DNA from: Anthoceros angustus | Taxonomy: Eukaryota; Streptophyta; Anthocerotopsida; Anthocerotales; Anthocerotaceae | DNA: 64,000 nucleotides | Assembly: GCA_010909165.1 (NCBI GenBank) | Contig: VJWM01000117.1 | Coordinates: 682,001 to 746,000, forward strand | Direction of reading: 5' to 3' | Shown: piece after piece, positions 1 through 9,943 of the stretch | How positions within the stretch are numbered: the first letter of the stretch is position 1 | Layout: every line of letters begins with the position of its first letter | Position numbers and translations under genes: made by a program | Notes under the pieces: model-generated | Seen by the model: the letters and a program-made list of their open reading frames with translations, nothing else | The model's database searches: none | What the model was told of the DNA's origin: nothing

Positions 1-89
1 TGATGCTAGTGGGCAGAGGATTAGGGCGTCTTCTTGCAGGGCGTAAGAAGTTTTTGTGCGCCTTCTCTTCCAAGAGCGGTGCCTGTGAC

Positions 90-2801
90 ATGGCCACAGT
101 ATGGCAACCTGATGCAATGTGGACCCAGCAAATTGGTGAGTGTTCAGGGATTTTACGAGGAGCTCCTGCTCACCTCATCACCGTAGAGAGTCAACTGTTC
201 GGAGACAACCAAGCCTCCAGGTGCAGCGGTTTAAGGATCCCAGCATTTCCACTTCCCAGGAATTGTGTGGGTTGGGAAGGATTTTGCACCGATGGTCGTC
301 GACAAAAGCAGGAGCAGGAGCTCCTCTGGGAACAACTTTTTCTGGACCCTACCATGTGGTGGGACAACAGGCGAGATAAGAAGAGCTCCCGTTCGCCTGA
401 CTTCCGGCGTAAGGGATCTGGCGGCGAGGTCCTGTGGTTGAACAACATGTTCAAGCCAGCTTGGGTGGATGAGCAGCTCGTTACTTTGGATATGCAGATG
501 GGTCATGGTGCTTCTCCTCTTAAGGCGAGCTCACCGGATAAGCCCGAGGCTGGCAGGCGTGCAGAATTGGAAATGGACGTCGAAATGGCTGCAACAGTGA
601 GCACGTTATGCCAGCAGGGTAAGCTTGCTGAGGCCGTTGGAACCCTGGAATCTCTGGCGCAGACAGACTCCCCTGTTTCTCCGTCTCTGCTTTATACTGT
701 GCTGAAGCTGTGTACAGCTAGAAGAGATTTGGTTGTGGGGAAACGACTTCATGACCTCACTGTCAAACTTGGGTACGAGTCGAATGCATACTTGGGCAAC
801 CATCTCTTGCGCATGTATGCATGTGGAGGTAGGTTACAGGAGGCCATGGATGTGTTCACCAGGGTAGGCAAACCGGATGCCTTTATGTGGGGTTCCATAA
901 TTTCCGCATATGCTAAGCAAGGGAAACCAAAGGAGGCCATACAACTTTACCATGAGATGCGCAGGTCAGGTGTGAAGGCGGATGCTCACGTCTTTGCAGC
1001 TGCCCTTCAAGCGTGTGCGTTTGCTGCCGATTTGGAATCTGGCAGAAGAGTGCACTGTGATCTGTTGCATAGTCGTATTTCTCTTAACTTGTTTGTGGGT
1101 ACCTGCTTGGTGGATATGTACGCAAAATGTGGTCAACTGGACGATGCACGCGGGGTTTTTGACAGCTTGGAAACAAAAAATGTGGTGACATGGACGGCCC
1201 TTATAGATGGGTATGCAAAATGTGGCGAACTGGACGGTGCACGTCAGGTTTTTGACAGCTTGCCCACAAAAAATGTGGTGACATGGAATGCCCTGATTGC
1301 TGGGTATACACAGCAAGGGCTCGGTCAAGAGGCACTTCTTCTGTATGGACAAATGGAGCAGGAGGGCCTGACTTTGGCTGACGATGTCACTTTTGCTTGC
1401 CTTCTGAAGGCCTGCGCAAGCACTGGTGCTTTACTGAGAGGCAGGCAGCTGCACTCACAGATTGTGGAAAGGGGACTGCTAGATAACATACTTGTTGGCA
1501 CCTGCCTGGTGGACATGTATGCAAAATGTGGCAAACTGGATGATGCACGCATGGTTTTTGACAGCTTAGCCAGGAAGGATGTGGTGACATGGAATGCCCT
1601 GATTGCTGGGTATACACAGCAAGGGCTCGGTCAAGAGGCACTTGTTCTGTATGGACAAATGGAGCAGGAGGGCCTGAATTTGGCTGACGATGTCACTTTT
1701 GCTTGCCTTCTGAGGGCCTGTGCAAGCACTGGTGCCTTACAGAGGGGCAGGCAGCTGCACTCACAGATTGTGGAAAGAGGACTGCTAGATAACATACTTG
1801 TTGGCACCTGCCTGGTGGACATGTATGCAAAATGTGGCAAACTGGATGATGCACGCATGGTTTTTGACAGCTTAGCCAGGAAGGATGTTGTGACATGGAC
1901 GGCCCTGATATCTGGGTATGGTGCTTGTGATGAAACTCAGCTCGCACGAGGTTGTTTCCGGGAGATGTTAGTGGCCGGTATTCAGCCCGATGATGCTGCT
2001 TTTACTGCCCTTTTAGCAGCATGCAGTCATGGGGGACTGGTGCATGAGGGTCGTGAGCACTTCGATTCCATGACTAAACAGCATGGCATCAAACCTACTT
2101 TTGAGCATTACAATTGCATGATTGATCTTCTTGGGCGAGCAGGCCATCTGGACGAGGCAGAAAACATGGTATTATTATGTGAGGGCCAAGGTAATATTGT
2201 GGGCCTGACGTCTCTGCTGAATGCCTGCAAAAATCACGGGGATCTAGAGAGGGCGAAGCGATGCTTTGAAAGCCTTGTTAGACTGGACCCTCAGCGGGCA
2301 CCCGCATATGTGCTCATGGCCAATGCTTATGCAGATGCAGGTAGGTGGACCGATGCAGAGAGGATTGAAACACAGAGAATGATAGTAGGAGCTAGCAAGA
2401 AACCTGCAGTGTCCACCATTGAGGTGAAGAATGAAGTACATACGTTTGCGGTGGGAGAAAGAAGAAACGATATTGCGCTAAAGGTAGAGAGCACGAATGC
2501 ACGGCTGAAGCAGGAAGGGGGACATGTACCACAGACAAAGTTGGTGTTGAAGCCACTGTCCGAGAAGGAAAAGGAAGATGAGCTTTGTGGGCATGCTGAG
2601 AAGCTAGCCCTGGCGTTTGGTCTCTTGAACACTCCGAGTGGAACTCCTCTGGTGGTAACAAAAAACCTACGCATGTGCAGTGACTGTCACAGGTCCACAG
2701 AGATCATGTCAAGGCTTGAAAAGAGAGACATCGTTGTAAGGGATGCGTACCGTGTTCATCGATTCGCAGCTGGAGGTTGCAGTTGTAAGGGTCGACCGTG
2801 A
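90..2801 (+). CDS. PPR gene 1: PLS-class PPR protein with DYW:KP C-terminus
   Basis: Predicted organelle RNA-editing factor, 903 aa, intronless. The ATG at 90 is chosen because the paralogues begin with the same Met-(Ala/Thr)-Thr context and similar 5' flank; the frame is open 29 codons further up to an ATG at position 3, a basic Arg/Ser-rich stretch that could be a targeting peptide. In order: a Trp-rich PDF-like block (about 79-130, WWDNR...PDF...LWL...WV), PLS-type PPRs (about 165-705) with two almost identical 102-aa P-L-S units, E1/E2-like motifs, then a DYW-type deaminase domain. This keeps the HAE zinc/catalytic motif, CSDCH and a final CSC, but carries KKPA in place of the PG box and ends GRP. 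By family knowledge DYW:KP proteins are linked to U-to-C editing; the target here is unknown. The frame is intact. A tandem repeat begins at the stop codon. Confidence 0.9.
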   Translation: MATVWQPDAMWTQQIGECSGILRGAPAHLITVESQLFGDNQASRCSGLRIPAFPLPRNCVGWEGFCTDGRRQKQEQELLWEQLFLDPTMWWDNRRDKKSSRSPDFRRKGSGGEVLWLNNMFKPAWVDEQLVTLDMQMGHGASPLKASSPDKPEAGRRAELEMDVEMAATVSTLCQQGKLAEAVGTLESLAQTDSPVSPSLLYTVLKLCTARRDLVVGKRLHDLTVKLGYESNAYLGNHLLRMYACGGRLQEAMDVFTRVGKPDAFMWGSIISAYAKQGKPKEAIQLYHEMRRSGVKADAHVFAAALQACAFAADLESGRRVHCDLLHSRISLNLFVGTCLVDMYAKCGQLDDARGVFDSLETKNVVTWTALIDGYAKCGELDGARQVFDSLPTKNVVTWNALIAGYTQQGLGQEALLLYGQMEQEGLTLADDVTFACLLKACASTGALLRGRQLHSQIVERGLLDNILVGTCLVDMYAKCGKLDDARMVFDSLARKDVVTWNALIAGYTQQGLGQEALVLYGQMEQEGLNLADDVTFACLLRACASTGALQRGRQLHSQIVERGLLDNILVGTCLVDMYAKCGKLDDARMVFDSLARKDVVTWTALISGYGACDETQLARGCFREMLVAGIQPDDAAFTALLAACSHGGLVHEGREHFDSMTKQHGIKPTFEHYNCMIDLLGRAGHLDEAENMVLLCEGQGNIVGLTSLLNACKNHGDLERAKRCFESLVRLDPQRAPAYVLMANAYADAGRWTDAERIETQRMIVGASKKPAVSTIEVKNEVHTFAVGERRNDIALKVESTNARLKQEGGHVPQTKLVLKPLSEKEKEDELCGHAEKLALAFGLLNTPSGTPLVVTKNLRMCSDCHRSTEIMSRLEKRDIVVRDAYRVHRFAAGGCSCKGRP
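1273..1884 (+). repeat. Two near-identical 306-bp P-L-S units inside PPR gene 1
   Basis: The stretch starting at the VVTWNALIAGY codons near 1273 recurs 306 bp later with only scattered substitutions. Each unit encodes one P (about 36 aa), one L (about 35 aa) and one S (about 31 aa) motif, 102 aa in all. Similarity this high between repeats that normally diverge suggests recent unit duplication or gene conversion. The number of bases the array can address changes in steps of three. Confidence 0.85.
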
Positions 2802-2959
2802 GAATGAAAACAAACTTGACCGTGAGAATGAAAGCAAACTTGACCGTGAGAATGAAAAAAAAACTTGACCGTGGGAATGAAAAAAAAACTTGACTGTGAG
2901 AATTAAAGAATACTTGACAGTGAGAATGAAAAAAAACTTGAGCATGAGAATGAAGAAAG
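2792..2959 (+). repeat. 24-bp minisatellite spanning the stop codon of PPR gene 1
   Basis: About seven copies of a 24-25 bp unit (cttgaccgtgagaatgaaaa and variants). The first unit contains the last codons and TGA stop of gene 1. The paralogue at 7235 has only one copy of the same unit at its stop, so the array grew from the gene end into the 3' UTR. Confidence 0.8.
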
Positions 2960-4343
2960 GCTTTAGGCCGGAGGAGTAACGCCCCTCACTACACAGCAAT
3001 TAAGGAGGCGACAAGTGTCGGCTTCCTTGTGGACTAGGACTTCATCAATTTACTCCATAAGAGATAGTCAATTCACTCCACAAGAGATAGTCAATTCACT
3101 CCACAAGGAACATGCACAATTTTCAGCACTCCAAGTAACCCTGCCGTCCACTAACAACTAACAGGCCACGTCCTTGAGGTGCTGCTCTTTATTGAGAGAA
3201 TATACACTTGTAAAAATCTATATTTATTGAGAGAATACACACTTGTAGAAAGCCGTAGAATACACACTTGAGTCTGGCGATCTATTGAGAGAATAGACAC
3301 TTGTAGATAGCCATAGAATAGACACTTGAGTCTGGCTATCTACGGCCAACTGGCTACTGCCCTTGAGTCTGGCTAGTGCCCTTGACTCAAGGGCAAGCTC
3401 ACAAGCTAAGACTCAAGGGCAAGCTCACGAGCAAAGACTCAAGGGCAAGCTCACAAGCTAAGATTCAAGGGGCTTGTGAGACTCAAGGGCAAGCTCACAA
3501 GCTAAGATTCAAGGGGCTTGTGAGACTCAAGGGCAAGCTCACAAGCTAAGATTCAAGGGGCTTGTGAGACTCAAGGGCAAGCTCACTAATGAAGCTCTTT
3601 TTCAACATAAGGCTTGTAGCATACACTTGCTCTCTCATGTCCTCAAAGCATTTGCTCTAGCCCTTAAATATCCTCAACTAGGCAACTATTAACTTAGGGG
3701 ATTCTTACATACCACTAATCACTAAGAGTCTTTTCTAGGCAGCTCACTAAGAGTCTTTTTTAGGCAGCTTTCTAAGAGTCTTTTTTAAGCAGCTCTTTAT
3801 TAGTGGCTGTACCAATTCCTCTCTAATAGAAAATTGCGTGAAGCATGCAACACATGCATTTCTTTATATGGTAGCTATTAATTATTTTTTTATTTTTTTA
3901 TTTTTTTACTACGTTTCTTGAGATAGAAAGGTGAGCACTGCTGCTTGAACGAGCACTACCTGCACAAAGCGCCTTATCCAGAAATGGCTGAGAATAAAGC
4001 CTGTTCATTCAGCGTTTAGCACTCAACGCCAGATATTTTTGATGACGATGTTCTGTGCTGGCAATGTAGACTAGATGAGAAGGAAAGGCAAATGGACTGA
4101 TTTCGCTGTGTAACTGATTTCGTTGGCGGGATGGGGAAAAAGTTTCAAACTCCCACAACGATTTCTAACCTAGGTGCCAAGAGCTTAAGCATGCTTGGAA
4201 CACCTCCAAAGCCGGACATGCCTCGGATTTATTTTTGGTGTTTGGGGAGTGTTGAACACTCTTCTCCACACATTGAACTGGAATTGTCACAAATTGTAAG
4301 TGCGGATTGTGTAGCAAAGTGTTCAAATTACGCTTCGAACCAA
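2960..4343. repeat. Intergenic stretch of short tandem repeats
   Basis: No gene is recognised. Several small tandem arrays follow each other: a 22-bp unit around 3046-3110 (caattcactccacaagagat), a unit around 3195-3345 (tattgagagaatacacactt), an array at about 3352-3590 built on ctcaagggcaagctcacaag, and three copies of cactaagagtctttt at about 3716-3800. An AT-rich patch lies at 3880-3910. Confidence 0.7.
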
Positions 4344-5990
4344 CTGGCACACGGTAGTCGCTGATTGCTTTTGTGAGGTGTGCAGACCGGTCACCTCAGC
4401 AGGGTAGGGGCAACCTGGCTCTGTCCAGCATCGCTGAAAACCCTCTCGAACAAGTTCTCCAGGAAGAAACTCCTCCACCAGAAACCTCAGCTGATCACTA
4501 CCTCTCCTATGTCCTCAACATGCATCCAGGCTGGGCCGGCAGTGGATGCCTTCCATGCAAACCATCCTCAACTACAACGCTAATTTCTTGCCTCCCTACA
4601 ATCCAGCTTACATCAGGCCCGTCACCTAAGGATGGGATGCGTAGAGCGCCCTTGATGAACAGAGGAACGGCAGTCCAGTCTATGAGCAAGACTTTGATGT
4701 GATTGGCTTTTCGTCGAAAGACATTAACATGACTTGTCCTCTCGAGAGAGAGAGCCATGTCAGTGGATTGTACTGTGGTCTTAATTTCTATGCTAGATAG
4801 GTCCTCCAAATGATGCATTCAAGCAGTTTTCAACCCGATATATCCTCCAGGCTAACCTGATTTTTAGTCCCTGGCCTGCTAATAAAATTTCACAGTCTAC
4901 CTTGACACAGCCTGGGACGATGGTAACGGCAGATCTGGAAGACCCTTTCCTTCCAGTGCAGGTTAGACCCTTTCCGTTCTGAATCACTAAGGGTTGTGAA
5001 GGCCCAGCTTTTGGACAGTATACCTGCAATGCTGCAGAACACACTCCATATGGAGTCAGCTTTAGGCACCCTGACCTAGCCTAGCTCCAGGCCTTCTTGC
5101 CACCTCTTGACTGCTCTGGTAACGCAAGAAATGGTTTACCAGCTAGGTTCTGGCGGCCTTGTGCTTTTGTAGGTTTGTTAGTTCGTTGGCAGTAGTGACC
5201 TATAGTTGAATTTCTCAGGAAGAAGTACCGGTTGTCAATTTTGGGGCTTCAGATATCGGAAGATCCAGGCGGTATCACACTTATACACATCCTTACGTTG
5301 TTTTTCTGGATGGTGGAAGAAAGTGGCGTTGCAACTTAGCAGGTGCTCTACTGAATGAGGGTACTACACTGGCCTTGTTCAGTGGATACATATCTTCCAC
5401 GAGACCCAGAAAGGTCGTACCTACATTCATTTCATTCAGATAGATTTTCTGTATCATGAAAAGAGGTGGATCCGTTTTAGAGACCTACATATGTCTGTTT
5501 CAGTTTTAACAGGGATAGCTTACCCCTCAGAAGCAAGCAATACTCTGTCGCATACACAATTGAGCATTGGGTAGTCCATCATCATTCTCACGGTCGACCT
5601 TTACAACTGCAACAGCCAGCTGCGAATCGATGCACGCGGTACCCATCCCTTACAACAATGTCTCTTTTTTCAAGCCTTGACATGATCTCCGTAGAACTGT
5701 GACAGTCACTGCACATCCGTAAATTCTTTGTTACCACCAAAGGGGCGCCACTCGGAGTGTTCAAGAGACCAAACGCCAGGGCTAGCTTCTCAGCATGCCC
5801 ACAAAGCTCATCTTCCTTTTCCTTCTCGGACAGTGGCTTTAACACCAACTTTGTCTGTGGTACATGTCCCCCTTCCTGCTTCAGCCGCGCATTCGTGCTC
5901 TCTACCTTAAGCGCAATGGAATCTGTCCTATCTCCTACCACAAAAATATGAACCTTCTCCTTCACCTCAATGCCTGCCACTGCAGGTTTC
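4344..5990. repeat. Tandem segmental duplication, copy A (1647 bp)
   Basis: Positions 4344-5990 recur at 5991-7637 with a constant offset of 1647 bp, few substitutions and tiny indels. The junction at 5990/5991 joins the middle of a PPR reading frame to the unit start. Each copy holds about 1.2 kb of unidentified sequence followed by the C-terminal tail of a PPR gene on the minus strand. Both copies keep an identical 103-codon minus-strand open frame (4507-4818 and 6154-6465), and coding-like stretches occur on the plus strand as well; I do not recognise a family. Confidence 0.9.
5588..5990 (-). pseudogene. Truncated DYW:KP tail of a PPR gene
   Basis: The last about 134 codons of a PPR gene almost identical to the end of gene 2 (7235-7637). 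Visible are HAE, CSDCH, VHRF and the final CSC-KGRP; the frame from 5980 (MAGIEVKEKV) to the stop at 5588 is open. Upstream coding sequence ends exactly at the tandem-duplication junction (5990/5991), so no PPR repeats or E motifs remain. It is a by-product of the duplication, not a gene with its own promoter. An isolated editing domain that could act in trans is conceivable but unsupported. Confidence 0.85.
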
Positions 5991-7637
5991 CTGGCACACG
6001 GTAGTCGCTGATTGCTTTTGTGAGGTGTGCAGACCGGTCACCTCAGCAGGGTAGGGGCAACCTGGTTCTGTTCAGCATCGCTGGAAACCCTCTCGAACAA
6101 GTTCTCCAGGAAGAAACTCCTCCACCAGAAACCTCACCTGATCACTACCTCTCCTATGTCCTCAACATGCATCCAGGCTGGGCCGGCAGTGGATGCCTTC
6201 CATGCAAACCATCCTCAACTACAACGCTAATTTCTTGCCTCCCTACAATCCAGCTTACATCAGGCCCGTCACCTAAGGATGGGATGCGTAGAGCGCCCTT
6301 GATGAACAGAGGAACGGCAGTCCAGTCTATGAGCAAGACTTTGATGTGATTGGCTTTTCGTCGAAAGACATTAACATGACTTGTCCTCTCGAGAGAGAGA
6401 GCCATGTCAGTGGATTGTACTGTGGTCTTAATTTCTATGCTAGATAGGTCCTCCAAATGATGCATTCAAGTAGTTTTCAACCCGATATATCCTACAGGCT
6501 AACCTGATTTTTAGTCCCTGGCCTGCTAATAAAATTTCACAGTCTACCTTGACACAGCCTTGGACGATGGTAACGGCAGATCTGGAAGACCCTTTCCTTC
6601 CAGTGCAGGTTAGACCCTTTCCGTTCTGAATCACTAAGGGTTGTGAAGGCCCAGCTTTTGGACAGTATACCTGCAATGCTGCAGAACACACTCCATATGG
6701 AGTCAGCTTTAGGCACCCTGACCTATCCTAGCTCCAGGCCTGCTTGCCACCTCTTGACTGCTCTGGTAACGCAAGAAATGGTTTGCCAGCTAGGTTCTGG
6801 CGGCCTTGTGCTTTTGTAGGTTTGTTAGTTCGTTGGCAGTAGTGACCTATAGTTGAATTTCTCAGGAAGAAGTACCGGTTGTCAATTTTGGGGCTTCAGA
6901 TATCGGAAGATCCAGGCGGTATCACACTTATATACATCCTTACGTTGTTTTTCTGGATGGTGGAAGAAAGTGGCGTTGCAACTTAGCAGGTGCTCTACTG
7001 AATGAGGTACTACACTGGCCTTGTTCAGTGGATACATATCTTCCACGAGACCCAGAAAGGTCGTGTACCTACATTCATTTCATTCAGATAGATTTTCTGT
7101 ATCATGAAAAGAGGTGGATCCGTTTTAGAGACCTACATATGTCTGTTTCAGTTTTAACAGGGATAGCTTACCCTCAGAAGCAAGCAATACTCTGTCGCAT
7201 ACACAATTGAGCATTGGGTAGTCCATCATCATTCTCACGGTCGACCTTTACAGCTGCAACAGCCAGCTGCGAATCGATGCACGCGGTACCCATCCCTTAC
7301 AACAATGTCTCTTTTTTCAAGCCTTGACATGATCTCCGTAGAACTGTGACAGTCACTGCACATCCGTAAATTCTTTGTTACCACCAAAGGGGTGCCACTC
7401 GGAGTGTTCAAGAGACCAAACGCCAGGGCTAGCTTCTCAGCATGCCCACAAAGCTCATCTTCCTTTTCCTTCTCGGACAGTGGCTTCAACACCAACTTTG
7501 TCTGTGGTACATGTCCCCCTTCCTGCTTCAGCCGCGCATTCGTGCTCTCTACCTTAAGCGCAATGGAATCTGTCCTATCTCCTACCACAAATGTATGAAC
7601 CTTCTCCTTCACCTCAATGCCTGCCACTGCAGGTTTC
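5991..7637. repeat. Tandem segmental duplication, copy B (1647 bp)
   Basis: Second copy of the unit at 4344-5990. On its right it runs without a break into PPR gene 2, so this copy holds the original junction between the gene tail and its 3' flank. Sequence from 5991 to about 7230 contains no gene that I recognise. Confidence 0.9.
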
Positions 7638-9943
7638 TTGTTAGCTCCTGCTGTCGTTCGCTGTGTTTCAATCCTTTCGACATCGGTCCACCTACCTGCA
7701 TCTGCATAGGCATTGGCCATGAGCACATATGCAGGCGCTTGCTGAGGGTCCAGTGTCACAAGCCTTTCAAAACACCGTGTCGCCCTATCTATATCGCAGT
7801 GACTTTTTGAGGCAGTCAGCAAAGACGTCCACCCAACAACATTACTGTGGCCCTCACATGATAATAGCATCTTCTCTGCCTCATCTAAATGGCCTGCACG
7901 CCCCAGAAGATCAATCATGCAGTTGTAATGCTCAAGACTAGGTTTGACGCCATGCTGTTCAGCCATGGATTCAAAGTGCTTGCGACCCTCTTGGACCAGT
8001 CCCTCGTGACTACATGCCACTAAAAGGCAAGTAAAAGTGGCATCATCAGGCTGAATACCGGCAACTAACATCTCCTCAAAACAGGCTAGTGCCTTGTAAC
8101 CTTCATCACAAGCACCATACCCAGATATCAGGGACGTCCATGTCACTACATCCTTTGTGGCCAAGCTGTCAAAAACCGCTCGTGCTTCTTTGAGTTCCCC
8201 ACATTTTGCATACATGTCCACCAAGCACGTGCCAACGAGTAGATTATCTAGCAGTCCTTTTGCCCCAATCTGTAAGTGCAACTGTCTGCCCTTCTGTAAG
8301 GCACCGGCGCTTGCACAGGCCTTCAGAAGGAAAGCTAAAGTAACATAATCAGCCACAACCAGGCCCTCCTGCTCCATTTGTCCATACAGAACAAGGGCCT
8401 CGTGACCAAGTCCCTGCTGGGTATACCCAGCAATCAGGGCCGTCCATGTGACCACATCCTTTGTGGCCAAGCTGTCAAAAACTCTGCGAGCATCTTCCAG
8501 TTCGCCACATTTTGCATACATGTCCACCAGGGAGTTGCCAACTAGTTTGGTATCCAGCAGCCCTCTTTCCACAATCTGTGAGTGGAGCTGCCTGCCCTTC
8601 TGTAAGGCACCAGTGCTTGCACAGGCCTGCAGAAGACAAGCAAAAGTAACATAGTCCGCAACAATCTCGCCCTCCTGCTCCATTTTACCATACAGGACAA
8701 GCGCCTCTTGGCCTTGCCCTTGCTGTGTATACCCAGCAATCAGAGCATTCCATGTCACCACACTTTTCGTGGCCAAGCCGTCAAAAATCTGGCGTGCAGT
8801 TTCCAGTTCTCCAGATTTTGCATACCCAGCTATGAGGGCCGTCCATGTCACCACATTCTTTGTGGCCAAGCTGTCAAACACCCTGCGTGCATCTTCCAGT
8901 TTGCCACATTTTGCATACATGTCCACCACGCAGGTGCCAACAAACAAGTCCAGAGGAATGCCACTGTGCAACACATCCCTGTGCAGTTTCCTGCCAGATT
9001 CCAAGTCGGCAGCAAATGCACAAGCTTGAAGGGCAGCTGCAAACACGTGAGCATCCGCCTTCACACCCGACCTTCGCATCTCATGGTACAGTTGTATGGC
9101 CTCATGAGGTTTCCCATGTTTAGCATACGCGGAGATTATGGAAGACCACATGAAGGCATCTGGTTTGCCTACCCTGGTGAACACATCCATGGCCTCCTGT
9201 AGCCTACCTCCACATGCATACATGCGCAAGAGATGATTCCCCAAGTATGCATTCGACTCGTATCCAAGTTTGACGGTGAGATCATGGACTCGTTGCCCCA
9301 CAACCAAATCCTTCTGAGCTGTACACAGTTTGAGAACAGTATAGATCAGAGACGGAGGGACAGGACAGTCTGTCAGCGCCAGAGATTCCAGGGCTCCTAC
9401 AGCCTCAGTGAGCTTCCCGTGCTCACATAACGTGCTCACGGTTACAGCCGTTACAACGCCCATTTCCGGTCGTGTACGCCACCCAGGCTCAGGCTTCTCC
9501 GGAGAGCTGGACTGGGAAGGAGAGGCACCATGACCCATCTGCCTATCCAAACAAATGAGCTGCTCATCCACCCAAGCTGGCTTGAACATGTTGTTTAACC
9601 ACAAGACCCCGTCGCCAGACCCCTTACGCCGGAAGTCAGGCGACCGGGAGCTCTTCTTATCTAGCCTGTTGTCCCACCACATGGCAGGGTCCAGAAAAAA
9701 TTGCTGCCACAAGCGCTCCTGCTCTTGCTCCTGGCAACGACCATCATTGGAAAATCCTTCCCCACCCACAAATTCTCTCGGAAGTGGAAGTGCTGGTTTC
9801 CTTACACTGCTGCACCTGGAAGCGTGATTGATTCCCAGGGGACTCCCTGAGGTGACGAGGTGAGCGGGAGCTCCTCGTAGAATCCCGGTACACTCACCCG
9901 TTTGTTGGATCCACCATGGATCCAGTTGCCATGCGGTGGCCAT
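7235..9943 (-). CDS. PPR gene 2: PLS-class PPR protein with DYW:KP C-terminus
   Basis: Intact intronless gene, 902 aa, start ATG at 9943. PDF-like block at residues 79-129 (FFLDPAMWWDNR, SPDF, LWLNN, PAWVDEQL). PPR array from about 165 to 705, including one extra short S-type motif (KNVVTWTALIAGYAKSGELE) and two 102-aa P-L-S units. E-type region around 705-770 with KKPA (769-772) instead of the canonical EPG of the PG box. Deaminase-like domain: H834-A-E836, C862-S-D-C865-H866, VHRF (888-891), C896-S-C898, ending G-R-P at 900-902. All zinc-ligand positions of DYW domains are kept although the DYW tripeptide is gone. Convergent with gene 1 across the duplicated segment. Likely a U-to-C organelle editing factor by family; target not determined. 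Confidence 0.92.
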   Translation of the reverse strand: MATAWQLDPWWIQQTGECTGILRGAPAHLVTSGSPLGINHASRCSSVRKPALPLPREFVGGEGFSNDGRCQEQEQERLWQQFFLDPAMWWDNRLDKKSSRSPDFRRKGSGDGVLWLNNMFKPAWVDEQLICLDRQMGHGASPSQSSSPEKPEPGWRTRPEMGVVTAVTVSTLCEHGKLTEAVGALESLALTDCPVPPSLIYTVLKLCTAQKDLVVGQRVHDLTVKLGYESNAYLGNHLLRMYACGGRLQEAMDVFTRVGKPDAFMWSSIISAYAKHGKPHEAIQLYHEMRRSGVKADAHVFAAALQACAFAADLESGRKLHRDVLHSGIPLDLFVGTCVVDMYAKCGKLEDARRVFDSLATKNVVTWTALIAGYAKSGELETARQIFDGLATKSVVTWNALIAGYTQQGQGQEALVLYGKMEQEGEIVADYVTFACLLQACASTGALQKGRQLHSQIVERGLLDTKLVGNSLVDMYAKCGELEDARRVFDSLATKDVVTWTALIAGYTQQGLGHEALVLYGQMEQEGLVVADYVTLAFLLKACASAGALQKGRQLHLQIGAKGLLDNLLVGTCLVDMYAKCGELKEARAVFDSLATKDVVTWTSLISGYGACDEGYKALACFEEMLVAGIQPDDATFTCLLVACSHEGLVQEGRKHFESMAEQHGVKPSLEHYNCMIDLLGRAGHLDEAEKMLLSCEGHSNVVGWTSLLTASKSHCDIDRATRCFERLVTLDPQQAPAYVLMANAYADAGRWTDVERIETQRTTAGANKKPAVAGIEVKEKVHTFVVGDRTDSIALKVESTNARLKQEGGHVPQTKLVLKPLSEKEKEDELCGHAEKLALAFGLLNTPSGTPLVVTKNLRMCSDCHSSTEIMSRLEKRDIVVRDGYRVHRFAAGCCSCKGRP

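Noticed and set aside
4507-4818. 103-codon conserved ORF as a genuine small gene
   Set aside because: The identical copy at 6154-6465 is explained by the young tandem duplication, so conservation says nothing about selection.
5588-5980. 130-codon ORF as a free-standing deaminase gene
   Set aside because: It ends exactly at a tandem-duplication junction and lacks any upstream coding or leader; it is a truncated copy of the gene 2 tail.
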